In this document: one piece after another, positions 1-7,339 of the stretch
Layout: the number at the start of each line of letters is the position of its first letter
Numbering within the stretch: the first letter of the stretch is position 1
NCBI RefSeq assembly: GCF_003063265.1
Contig: NZ_NERU01000002.1
Span: forward strand, 186,001 to 250,000
Direction: 5' to 3'
DNA: 64,000 nt
Source: Limnohabitans sp. WS1
GTDB lineage: Bacteria > Pseudomonadota > Gammaproteobacteria > Burkholderiales > Burkholderiaceae_C
The notes under the pieces: generated by a model
Told to the model about the DNA's origin: nothing
Database searches by the model: none
What the model saw: only the letters and a program-made list of their open reading frames with translations
Made by a program: the position numbers and the translations under genes

Positions 1-1611
1 GCCAACAAATCGCTGAATTTCATTGTTCACTTGTCAGGCAAAGATGCTTTTGGCCGCTCCAATGAAATTGCGATCGTCAAAGTGCCACGCGTGCTGCCTC
101 GATTGATTCCCTTGCCGGCCAAAGTGTGTGATGGCAGTACCGCCTATGTGCTGCTGTCCAGTGTGATTCGGGCCCACTTGGCTGATTTGTTTCATGGGCG
201 TGAAGTGGGGCAGTTTTCACAGTTTCGTGTGACACGCCATTCAGAGTTGGCTGTCGACGAAGACGAAATCGCCAATTTGCGCATGGCTTTGCGACAGGGT
301 TTGCAGCATCGTCACTATGGACAAGCGGTGCGTCTGGAAGTGTCGGCCAACTGTGCACCACGCTTGGTTGAATTTTTGCGCAAGGAATTTCAATTGCCCG
401 AACGCGCTGTCTACCGCGTCAACGGCCCTGTGAATTTGGTGCGCTTGATGCAGTTGATCGACTTGATCAATGCGCCCGATTTGCTGTTTCCACCCTACAA
501 GGCGAGTTTTCCTGCACAGTTGCCGCAACACGGTTCGATTTTTAACCGCCTCAAAACAGGCGATGTGCTGATTCATCAGCCGTTTGAAAGTTTCGATGGG
601 GTCTTGGCTTTTTTGCGCGAGGCCGTCATGGACCCCCAGGTATTGGCCATCAAACAAACCATTTACCGGGCAGGCAGCGACACCACAATGATGGATTTGC
701 TTCGTGAGGCTGTCAGACGTGGCAAAGAGGTCACGGCGGTGGTTGAACTCAAAGCCCGATTTGACGAAGAGGCCAACATCAATTGGGCCGAGCAATTGGA
801 GTCCATTGGTGCGCAAGTGGTGTATGGCATTGTGGGTCTCAAAACCCATGCCAAGATGCTGCTGGTCACCCGCAGGGAAGGGCGATCTTTGCGCCGCTAT
901 GGCCACATGTCCACCGGCAACTACAACCGCAAGACAGCGGCCTTGTACACCGACATCAGTTACTTGACCGCCGATGCGGCCATGACCTTGGACATGGACC
1001 ATTTGTTCGGACATTTGGCCAGCCAGAGCGAATTGCCCAAAATGAAGCGTTTGCTGGTGGCCCCATTTCAATTGCACACCGACATGTTGTTGCGCATTGC
1101 CAATGTGGGAAAAGCCGCCTTACAAGGCCAGCAGGCACGCATTGTGATCAAGATGAATGCCTTGACCGATGTGCCCTTGATCAAGGCTTTGTTGGAGGCC
1201 GGTCAACAAGGGGCCAAGATCGATTTGATTGTGCGTGGTGCCTGCATGTTGCCGGCCGGTGTGGAAGGCATGAGCGAAAACATCCGCGTGCGTTCGGTCA
1301 TCGGTCGTTTTCTGGAACATTCACGCGTCTTTTACTTTTGTGCGGACCAAGAAGAGTCGCTTTACTTGTCCAGCGCCGATTGGATGAGCCGCAACATGAC
1401 ACGACGCATTGAGTTGGCTTGGCCTGTGTTGGATCCTGTACTGCGCCAGCGCTTGATTGACGAATGCTTGATTGCCTACCTGCACGATGCGCGTGATGCC
1501 TGGGACTTGGCAGCCGATGGTCAGTACCACCGAGTGGGTCTGAAGGCTCCAGGGCACAGCGCACAAAACGCCCTCATGCAACGCTACGGTGCAGCGCAAA
1601 ACAGGAGATGA
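1..1611 (+). CDS. ppk1: Polyphosphate kinase 1, C-terminal part (5' end outside window)
   Basis: Reversibly polymerises the gamma-phosphate of ATP into inorganic polyphosphate. The reading frame is open from base 1 (ANKSLNFIVH...), so the N-terminal domain lies upstream of the window and about 536 residues are visible. The family signatures are present: the LKTHAK motif (His codon at 847-849, equivalent to the autophosphorylated His of E. coli Ppk), the GHMSTGNYN block just after it, and the second histidine in LEHSRVFYF (codon at 1318-1320). The stop codon overlaps the start of sixA, so the two are probably co-transcribed. Convergent ppx further downstream gives the opposing degradative activity. 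Confidence 0.96.
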   Translation, partial: ANKSLNFIVHLSGKDAFGRSNEIAIVKVPRVLPRLIPLPAKVCDGSTAYVLLSSVIRAHLADLFHGREVGQFSQFRVTRHSELAVDEDEIANLRMALRQGLQHRHYGQAVRLEVSANCAPRLVEFLRKEFQLPERAVYRVNGPVNLVRLMQLIDLINAPDLLFPPYKASFPAQLPQHGSIFNRLKTGDVLIHQPFESFDGVLAFLREAVMDPQVLAIKQTIYRAGSDTTMMDLLREAVRRGKEVTAVVELKARFDEEANINWAEQLESIGAQVVYGIVGLKTHAKMLLVTRREGRSLRRYGHMSTGNYNRKTAALYTDISYLTADAAMTLDMDHLFGHLASQSELPKMKRLLVAPFQLHTDMLLRIANVGKAALQGQQARIVIKMNALTDVPLIKALLEAGQQGAKIDLIVRGACMLPAGVEGMSENIRVRSVIGRFLEHSRVFYFCADQEESLYLSSADWMSRNMTRRIELAWPVLDPVLRQRLIDECLIAYLHDARDAWDLAADGQYHRVGLKAPGHSAQNALMQRYGAAQNRR

Positions 1612-2078
1612 GCACCATGGATCTGATTGTGTGGCGTCATGCCGAAGCCTATGAAGCGCAAACAGGAGAGGACGACATGTTGCGGGCCTTGACGCCGCGC
1701 GGCAAAAAACAGGCTGAACGCACAGCGCATTGGCTGGAGCGGCAGTTGCCGCAAGGAACCCGGATATTGACGAGTCCTGCGCTCAGGGCTGAACAAACGG
1801 TTCGCTATTTAGGGCGCAAATACAAAGTTCGTGATGCCTTGTCGCCAGGGGCCTGTGTGCAAGACTTGTTGGAATCCGCCGGATGGCCAGATGCCAAGTA
1901 TCCGGTCCTGATGGTGGGCCACCAACCTGCCATGGGGGGGCTGGTGGCCCATCTTTTGGGCATGCCAGAGCCTGCATGCACCATTCGAAAATCATCGGTT
2001 TGGTGGCTGCGTCACCGCTGTCGCGAGGAGCAAAGTCAAACCCTGCTCATCGCTGTGACGTGTCCTGACAAACTTTGA
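1608..2078 (+). CDS. sixA: Phosphohistidine phosphatase SixA
   Basis: A 156-residue histidine-phosphatase-superfamily protein. It has the N-terminal catalytic motif WRHAEA (residues 9-14), the ALTPRGKKQA segment and the second catalytic histidine in MVGHQP (residues about 103-108). SixA removes phosphate from His on phosphotransfer proteins. The ATG overlaps the ppk1 stop codon (ATGA-type junction), so it is translationally coupled to ppk1. The C-terminus ends 5 bp before a convergent gene. Length fits the family (about 150-160 aa). Confidence 0.9.
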   Translation: MSTMDLIVWRHAEAYEAQTGEDDMLRALTPRGKKQAERTAHWLERQLPQGTRILTSPALRAEQTVRYLGRKYKVRDALSPGACVQDLLESAGWPDAKYPVLMVGHQPAMGGLVAHLLGMPEPACTIRKSSVWWLRHRCREEQSQTLLIAVTCPDKL

Positions 2079-2082
2079 AATT

Positions 2083-2676
2083 TCAGTCTTTGGCAGGACG
2101 ACCTGTTTTGATGGTGGGAATGCTGGCCAAGGCTTTCTTGAACGGGGCGTCTGACATACCCGAGAGCGCTTGAAGTCCAGCACGAATCAGTTCACTCTTT
2201 TTGACATCCACACCCAAAGCCAGCGCTCGTTTTTTCATGGCTGCAATCTGCAAAAGTTCGGTTTTGGGCAGCGTGAAGCTGTCACGCACCACTTTGACTT
2301 TTTTCTCTTTGGCAGGTTTGGTGGGTGTAACACTCGGGGCTTTGGCCTTGGGCTTGACGTCTTTGGCTTCTGCTTGGGTCTGAGCCTTGGGCGTGGGAGT
2401 TTTGGCTTTCACGGCTTGAGACTTGACTGGGGCGCTGACAGCTTTGGTTTTGGCTTTGCTTGGGGCAGCAGGGGCAGGCGTTGCAGTTTTTGCAATCGGT
2501 TTGCTGGGGACAACTTCGGTTGCGGTGCTTGGGTCGACGGCAGTTTTTGCGCTGCTGGCTTGCTTGGGGACAGCCTTGGCCGTGCGCTTTGTTTTTGGAG
2601 CAGCGGTTATGGCTTTTTCTGCGTTGCTGGGTTTCGGGGTGGTGTCGCCGGTTTCAGTCATGGTCATGTTTTGCAT
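2083..2676 (-). CDS. Ala/Lys/Pro-rich protein with C-terminal ribbon-helix-helix-like segment
   Basis: A protein of about 197 residues with two parts. Residues about 15-130 are low-complexity and rich in Ala, Lys, Pro, Thr and Val, resembling the tails of histone-H1-like bacterial proteins. Residues about 130-197 look folded: DSFTLPKTELLQIAAMKKRA then a helix pair (SELIRAGLQAL). That pattern (short strand, then two helices with SELIRAGL) is what ribbon-helix-helix DNA-binding proteins show. I infer a nucleoid-associated or regulatory DNA-binding protein; no specific family name is assured. The ATG at 2676 is chosen over a GTG one codon upstream; neither has a strong ribosome binding site. It is convergent with sixA. 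Confidence 0.7.
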   Translation of the reverse strand: MQNMTMTETGDTTPKPSNAEKAITAAPKTKRTAKAVPKQASSAKTAVDPSTATEVVPSKPIAKTATPAPAAPSKAKTKAVSAPVKSQAVKAKTPTPKAQTQAEAKDVKPKAKAPSVTPTKPAKEKKVKVVRDSFTLPKTELLQIAAMKKRALALGVDVKKSELIRAGLQALSGMSDAPFKKALASIPTIKTGRPAKD

Positions 2677-2835
2677 CACTGTGTCGCTTTCATAAATTAA
2701 CAGTGCATACAGTTTATACCGTTATGGATGACTGAACAAGGGATGCATGGCTGATGCGTGCCCGTCAATGCCTTCGCGGCATTGTTCGGGTCGGTTTTTG
2801 AATGTTGGGCAATTTGGGTTTGATGTTGCCCAACT

Positions 2836-4338
2836 TCAGTTCATGTTGATTTGAAACGTCCAATCTGTTTTGAGCCATGCGCTGGTTTCTTCGCGCAGCA
2901 AATGGGCTGATTGCGGCCAGAGTTCAGCCCAGTCTGCGTCCATGCTCAATTGCGCCGTCCGGCGCTGCACATCGCACACCATGTTCAAGCCCGACAGGTC
3001 GGGGTCGCGTCGGGCGTGGCACAAAATGACGGCGACGCGCAGTGCCATGAGTTGCTGGACAAAGCTGGCGTCTTCCAGTTCAGATTCCAGCTTGCGCAGT
3101 TTGCCCCGGTGTCCCAGCACCAACTGGCTGAGCCTGTGCAACTCGTCCAGAGTGAAGCCCTGCAAATCGGTGTTGTCCAGAATGTAGGCGCCATGTTTGT
3201 GGTAATCGCTGTGCGATATCCGCATGCCGGTTTCGTGCAACTGGCATGCCCAATGGAGCTTTTGCAGGTAGCGTTGGCGTTCAGCAAGGGTCGTGTCGGA
3301 AGACTCGGGTATCAGTGCTTGCAACAGATGTTGGGCAGTGCGTGACACCCGCTCAGCTTGCAGTTTGTCCGTGCCAAAACGCTGTGCCAACCAATCAACC
3401 ATGGATGAACGCACATCGTGCATGCCTTCGCGCTCGATCAGGTCGTACAAAGCACCGTGGCGCAGCGCACCTTGTGCTGCATGCATTTCGTCAATTTGCA
3501 GCAAATCAAACACGGCTTGCAAAACAGCCAAGCCCCCCCCAATGACGGGTTTGCGGTCTTCCTTGACGCCTTCAATGCGCAAGTTGTCTTGCTTTTGCGC
3601 CTTGAGCAATCTGTCTTTGAGCCATGCCAAACCCTCACGGGTCACTTTGCCATCGGGCCAACCTGCTGCGCTCAGCACATCCGACACCGCACCCACGGTG
3701 CCAGAGGAGCCGTAGCATTTGTCCCAGTGTTGACGATTGAACAGAATTTGTGCCTCGTCGAGCACCGCTTTGGCGCCGATCTCTGCGGCTTTGAAAGCCG
3801 ACGGAGTCCACAGCCCATCAGCAAAGTACTTCATGGACCAGCCAACGCTGCCGACCCGATATGACTCTAAGGTGTTGGCACTTTCATGTTGGCCCAAAAT
3901 CATTTCGGTCGAACGCCCGCCAATGTCCACCACCAAACGTCGTTCATCGGATTGCGGCAGAAGGTGCGAGACCCCCAAATAAATCAACCGTGCTTCTTCT
4001 CGTCCCGCGATGACCTCGATGGGGAAGCCCAATAGGCGCTTGGCTTTGCTCAAAAATACATCGCGGTTGCGTGCTTCACGCAGGGTTTGTGTGGCCACGG
4101 CCCGCACTTGACTGGGTTTGAAGCCTGCGATGCGTTCAGCAAAACGCGCCAGACATTCCCAGCCTCGGACCATGGCATCTTCGGTCAAGTTGCGTTCTGC
4201 ATCAAGTCCATTGCCTTGGCGCACGGTTTCTTTGATGTATTCCACACGGCGCAATTGACCAGCATCCATTTGGCCAATTTCTAGGCGAAAACTGTTAGAG
4301 CCCAGATCGATGGCGGCGTAAAGGGACTTGGTGTGCAT
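2836..4338 (-). CDS. ppx: Exopolyphosphatase, Ppx/GppA family
   Basis: A 500-residue member of the Ppx/GppA phosphatases (ASKHA fold), which release terminal phosphate from polyphosphate or convert pppGpp to ppGpp. Visible motifs are the phosphate-1 loop AAIDLGSNSFRL (residues 8-19), the RAVATQTLREARN segment and the phosphate-2 loop VVDIGGRSTEMILG. There is also a C-terminal HD-like region (LHETGMRISHSDYHKHGAYI). Length matches the long Ppx subfamily. It lies on the strand opposite ppk1-sixA, separated by one small gene, so synthesis and degradation of polyphosphate are encoded side by side. A role as GppA cannot be excluded from sequence alone. Confidence 0.93.
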   Translation of the reverse strand: MHTKSLYAAIDLGSNSFRLEIGQMDAGQLRRVEYIKETVRQGNGLDAERNLTEDAMVRGWECLARFAERIAGFKPSQVRAVATQTLREARNRDVFLSKAKRLLGFPIEVIAGREEARLIYLGVSHLLPQSDERRLVVDIGGRSTEMILGQHESANTLESYRVGSVGWSMKYFADGLWTPSAFKAAEIGAKAVLDEAQILFNRQHWDKCYGSSGTVGAVSDVLSAAGWPDGKVTREGLAWLKDRLLKAQKQDNLRIEGVKEDRKPVIGGGLAVLQAVFDLLQIDEMHAAQGALRHGALYDLIEREGMHDVRSSMVDWLAQRFGTDKLQAERVSRTAQHLLQALIPESSDTTLAERQRYLQKLHWACQLHETGMRISHSDYHKHGAYILDNTDLQGFTLDELHRLSQLVLGHRGKLRKLESELEDASFVQQLMALRVAVILCHARRDPDLSGLNMVCDVQRRTAQLSMDADWAELWPQSAHLLREETSAWLKTDWTFQINMN

Positions 4339-4472
4339 GCGGTATGACCAGCGTTATCGGGCGAAAAGCCGATTATGTGACGGAATTGTGAAAAATTGAT
4401 GACGCCGTGTGCGGGCAGGTTAACGCATCAGGCAATGGCCGTCTGTGGGCTTTGTTGCATCCAAGGAAACAG

Positions 4473-4832
4473 CTAACCCTGGCGTGAATCACAAGCCAGA
4501 TTGATCGCGTCGCCACAAGGCACACCTTGGCAGCAGTGCGCGGTCAAAAAGTCCATCAGGCTTTGCATCGCACCCAGATCGGCGCGGTAGCGCAAAAAAC
4601 GGCCTTCGCGCTGTACGCTGACCAAGGCGGCGTGGTGCAGTTCCTTGAGGTGAAACGACAGCGTGTTGGCCGGAATGTCGAGCGCGGCAGACAGCTGCCC
4701 AGGCTGAATACCCTCGGGGCCCGTGCCCACGATGGCGCGAAACACCTTCAGGCGCGAGCTTTGTGCCAAAGCCGCCAAGGCCTTGACGGCCACGTCCTCG
4801 TCCATGACGCTGAACAAAGAAACCGGGCTCAT
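4473..4832 (-). CDS. arsR: ArsR/SmtB-family regulator, probable arsenic sensor
   Basis: A 119-residue winged-helix repressor. The helix-turn-helix region spans LSAALDIPANTLSFHLKELH and the wing is VSVQREGRFLRYRAD. The C-terminal tail holds a cysteine cluster, HCCQGVPCG, plus a later Cys (NLAC). C-terminal Cys pairs with a nearby third Cys are the As(III) site in one ArsR subclass, so metalloid sensing is plausible. The start at 4832 overlaps the stop of arsJ (ATGA), which makes it the last gene of the gapdh-arsJ-arsR operon and probably autoregulated. A longer upstream reading frame would run into arsJ and is not needed. Confidence 0.85.
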   Translation of the reverse strand: MSPVSLFSVMDEDVAVKALAALAQSSRLKVFRAIVGTGPEGIQPGQLSAALDIPANTLSFHLKELHHAALVSVQREGRFLRYRADLGAMQSLMDFLTAHCCQGVPCGDAINLACDSRQG

Positions 4833-6079
4833 GATGCGGCCTTTTCTGCAGGGGTGTCGGTGAGCACACCCAAGGGCAATCGCAGCGTGGCCAACCAGCA
4901 CAAAAGCAGCATCAAAGCCGAGCCCAAGAGTGCGTACATCAACCCGCCCCATTGGTAGAGCAAGCCCGACAGCAGCGTGCCCATGAAGCGACCCAGCGCA
5001 TTGGCGGCGTAATAAAAGCCCACGTCTTCGGCCGCTTTTTCAGAGCCTGCATAGGCCAGCACCAAGTAGCTGTGCACCGACGAATTGATGGCAAAGGCAA
5101 AGCCAAACAAACTCAGGCCACCCACCACCCACCACTGCAGCTGAGGCGCTTGCAGCCACATGGCCGCGGCAATGCCCAGTGGAATGAGCATGAGCACCGC
5201 CGACCACCAACGCGCGGCAGGCACCTCGCGGCTCAGGCCATCGGCGCTGCGGCGCACGATCTGTGGCGCCAGCGCTTGCACCAAGCCGTAGCCAATGGTC
5301 CACGCGGCCAAAAAGCCGCCCACCATGGTGAAGGTCCAGCCCACCGAGTAGAGGAATACCGGCACGCCCACCACAAACCACACATCACGCGCTCCAAACA
5401 AAGCCACGCGTGCAGCCGCCAGCGCGTTGATGCCCGCGTTTTTGGCGAACAACTCTTTGGCCGAGCCCGATGGTTTGCTCTTGCCCATCATGGGCGGCAA
5501 GCTGCTCACCACGCCGACGAGCACCAGGGCCAATAGCCCCGACATCGCCCACAGAGAACCCTGAAAACCCAGCGTCTCTAAAAGCAAACCACCCAGGAAA
5601 AAGCCAAAGCCTTTCATGGCGTTTTTGCTGCCGGTGAACCAGGCCACCCACTTGAACAGTTGCCCGTTGCCTTGGTCTTTGGCTTGCGCCTGAGTGATCT
5701 TGATGGCCGATTTGCTGGCGGTTTTGGTGAGGTCTTTGGCTACACCGCACACGCCTTGCGCCAAAACCACCCAAGCCACCGACATGGCCGCTGTCCACTC
5801 CGGCTGCAGGGCCGAGAGCAAGCCAAAGCCGATGATCTGCGTGACCAAGCCCACGGTGAGCATGCGGGCAATGCCAAAGCGCGTGGCCAGCCAGCCGCCG
5901 ATCAGGTTGGCCAAGACGCCCGCGCCTTCGTACAGCAAGAACAAAAACGCCAACGTGAACGGCGAGTAACCCAGCTTGTAAAAGTGCAGCAACACCAACA
6001 TGCGCAATGCGCCGTCGGTCAGGGTAAAGCCCCAATAGGCGGCGGTCACGATGCCATAGTGGCGTTCAGCGGCGTTCAT
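4829..6079 (-). CDS. arsJ: Organoarsenical efflux MFS transporter ArsJ
   Basis: A 416-residue membrane protein with about 12 hydrophobic segments. The N-terminus (RHYGIVTAAYWGFTLTDGALRMLVLLHFYKLG) and the FYYAANALGRFMGTLLSGLLYQWGG segment are as expected for ArsJ. ArsJ exports 1-arseno-3-phosphoglycerate, which a dedicated GAPDH makes from arsenate and glyceraldehyde 3-phosphate; the product breaks down to arsenate outside the cell. The immediate neighbour is such a GAPDH, ending 1 bp before this start, and arsR overlaps the 3' end. This gene pair is the diagnostic arsJ-gapdh arrangement. Confidence 0.9.
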   Translation of the reverse strand: MNAAERHYGIVTAAYWGFTLTDGALRMLVLLHFYKLGYSPFTLAFLFLLYEGAGVLANLIGGWLATRFGIARMLTVGLVTQIIGFGLLSALQPEWTAAMSVAWVVLAQGVCGVAKDLTKTASKSAIKITQAQAKDQGNGQLFKWVAWFTGSKNAMKGFGFFLGGLLLETLGFQGSLWAMSGLLALVLVGVVSSLPPMMGKSKPSGSAKELFAKNAGINALAAARVALFGARDVWFVVGVPVFLYSVGWTFTMVGGFLAAWTIGYGLVQALAPQIVRRSADGLSREVPAARWWSAVLMLIPLGIAAAMWLQAPQLQWWVVGGLSLFGFAFAINSSVHSYLVLAYAGSEKAAEDVGFYYAANALGRFMGTLLSGLLYQWGGLMYALLGSALMLLLCWLATLRLPLGVLTDTPAEKAAS

Positions 6080-6080
6080 C

Positions 6081-7124
6081 TCAGATGCCGACTTCGTTCA
6101 TGTGGCAAGCCAGATCCACCATGCGGCAGGCGTAACCCATCTCGTTGTCGTACCAAGCATAAATTTTCAGCAGGGTGCCATCGGTCACCAGGGTGGACAG
6201 CGCGTCCACGATCGAGCTGCGTGTGTCGCGGGCGTAATCCACACTCACCAAGGGGCGCTCCTCGTAACCCAAGATGCCTGCCAGCGGGCCTTGGGCTGCG
6301 GCGGCAAACAAGGCGTTGACTTCTTCGGCGCTGGTTTCGCGCTTCATCTCGAACACGCAGTCGGTCAGCGACGCATTCAGCACCGGCGCACGCACCGCGT
6401 GGCCGTTGAGCTTGCCCTTGAGTTCGGGGTAAATCAGGGCAATGGCGGTGGCACTGCCGGTGGTCGTGGGGGCCAGGCTGACCATGGCGCTGCGTGCGCG
6501 GCGCAGGTCTTTGTGCGGGGCATCGACCACCAAGTTGGTGTTGGTCGGGTCGTGGATGGTGGTGATCTGGCCATGCTTGATGCCAATGGCTTCGTGCACG
6601 ACTTTGACCACCGGGGCCAGGCAGTTGGTGGTGCACGATGCGGCCGTGACGATGCGGTCTTTGGCCGGGTTGTACAGCGTGTGGTTGACGCCCACCACGA
6701 TGTTCAGCACATCGCCCACCTTGACGGGCGCGGCCACGATCACGCGCTTGGCGCCCCGGTCCAAGTGGCCCTGAATGGTTTCGGGCGTTAAAAATTTACC
6801 GGTGCATTCGAGCACCAAGTCCACCCCCATGTCGCCCCAAGGAATATCGGCCGGGTTGGCGTGCGACGAAAAGCCCAGGGTGCGATCACCGATGCGGATC
6901 TGGCTGTCGCCCTCGGCCTCGATGCGCTCGCGCCACTTGCCCTGCACGCTGTCAAAAGCCAGCAAATGCGCCGTGGCCGCTGCACCGCCCTTGAGTTCGT
7001 TCAGGTGCACCACCTCCAAGCGGTTGCCAGCGCGGGGGTCGTCTGACTGGCGCTCGGCAGCGCCCATGGCCGCACGCAGGGCCAAACGGCCGATGCGGCC
7101 CATTCCGTTGATGCCAACTTTCAT
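6081..7124 (-). CDS. ArsJ-associated glyceraldehyde-3-phosphate dehydrogenase
   Basis: A 347-residue GAPDH: Rossmann start [18 protein letters not shown], active-site [12 protein letters not shown] and C-terminal [15 protein letters not shown]. Where glycolytic GAPDHs usually read H-SYT-x-DQ after the active site, this one has HDPTNTN, consistent with a specialised branch. In arsJ operons the enzyme uses arsenate in place of phosphate to make 1-arseno-3-phosphoglycerate for export. It is the first gene of the operon. An imperfect dyad (TTCGAT at 7134-7139, ATCAA at 7152-7156) just upstream of the start could be an ArsR operator. This is a weak, visual match. Confidence 0.9.
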   Translation of the reverse strand: MKVGINGMGRIGRLALRAAMGAAERQSDDPRAGNRLEVVHLNELKGGAAATAHLLAFDSVQGKWRERIEAEGDSQIRIGDRTLGFSSHANPADIPWGDMGVDLVLECTGKFLTPETIQGHLDRGAKRVIVAAPVKVGDVLNIVVGVNHTLYNPAKDRIVTAASCTTNCLAPVVKVVHEAIGIKHGQITTIHDPTNTNLVVDAPHKDLRRARSAMVSLAPTTTGSATAIALIYPELKGKLNGHAVRAPVLNASLTDCVFEMKRETSAEEVNALFAAAAQGPLAGILGYEERPLVSVDYARDTRSSIVDALSTLVTDGTLLKIYAWYDNEMGYACRMVDLACHMNEVGI

Positions 7125-7179
7125 GCTCTATCTTTCGATCATTCTGGAAATATCAATGCACGAACTTTGCCATGTCTGT

Positions 7180-7208
7180 GTGACAAAAAAATGACAAATT
7201 TTGACTTC
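7180..7208 (+). promoter_or_regulatory. Candidate Pho box between arsenate operon and phoX1
   Basis: Direct repeats in 11-bp phase: GTGACAA at 7180-7186 and ATGACAA at 7191-7197, separated by AAAA. A third, poorer unit (TGACTTC) starts at 7202. This matches the layout of PhoB sites (7-bp half-sites with 4-bp A/T spacers) and resembles the half-sites upstream of pstS. It lies about 130 bp before phoX1 and about 55 bp before the divergent gapdh, so it could act on either. Confidence 0.5.
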
Positions 7209-7339
7209 GAGGGGATGTGCAGTGGCGTTTCAAAGCACCTTTTGCATTGATTTGTGAAGACGGATTTCGTGACAGCGGCTGATTAGCCATCAAACAGTCA
7301 CAAAAAAACACTTCAATCCTTGAATCACCAGGAGTTCCG

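Noticed and set aside
2170..2700. Plus-strand frame of 176 codons rich in Gly/Phe
   Set aside because: Antisense of the Lys/Ala-rich tail gene, whose frame has a folded C-terminal domain.
4833..4952. Longer ArsR start adding 40 residues
   Set aside because: The extension lies inside arsJ, has no conserved features, and the ATGA overlap gives a natural coupled start.
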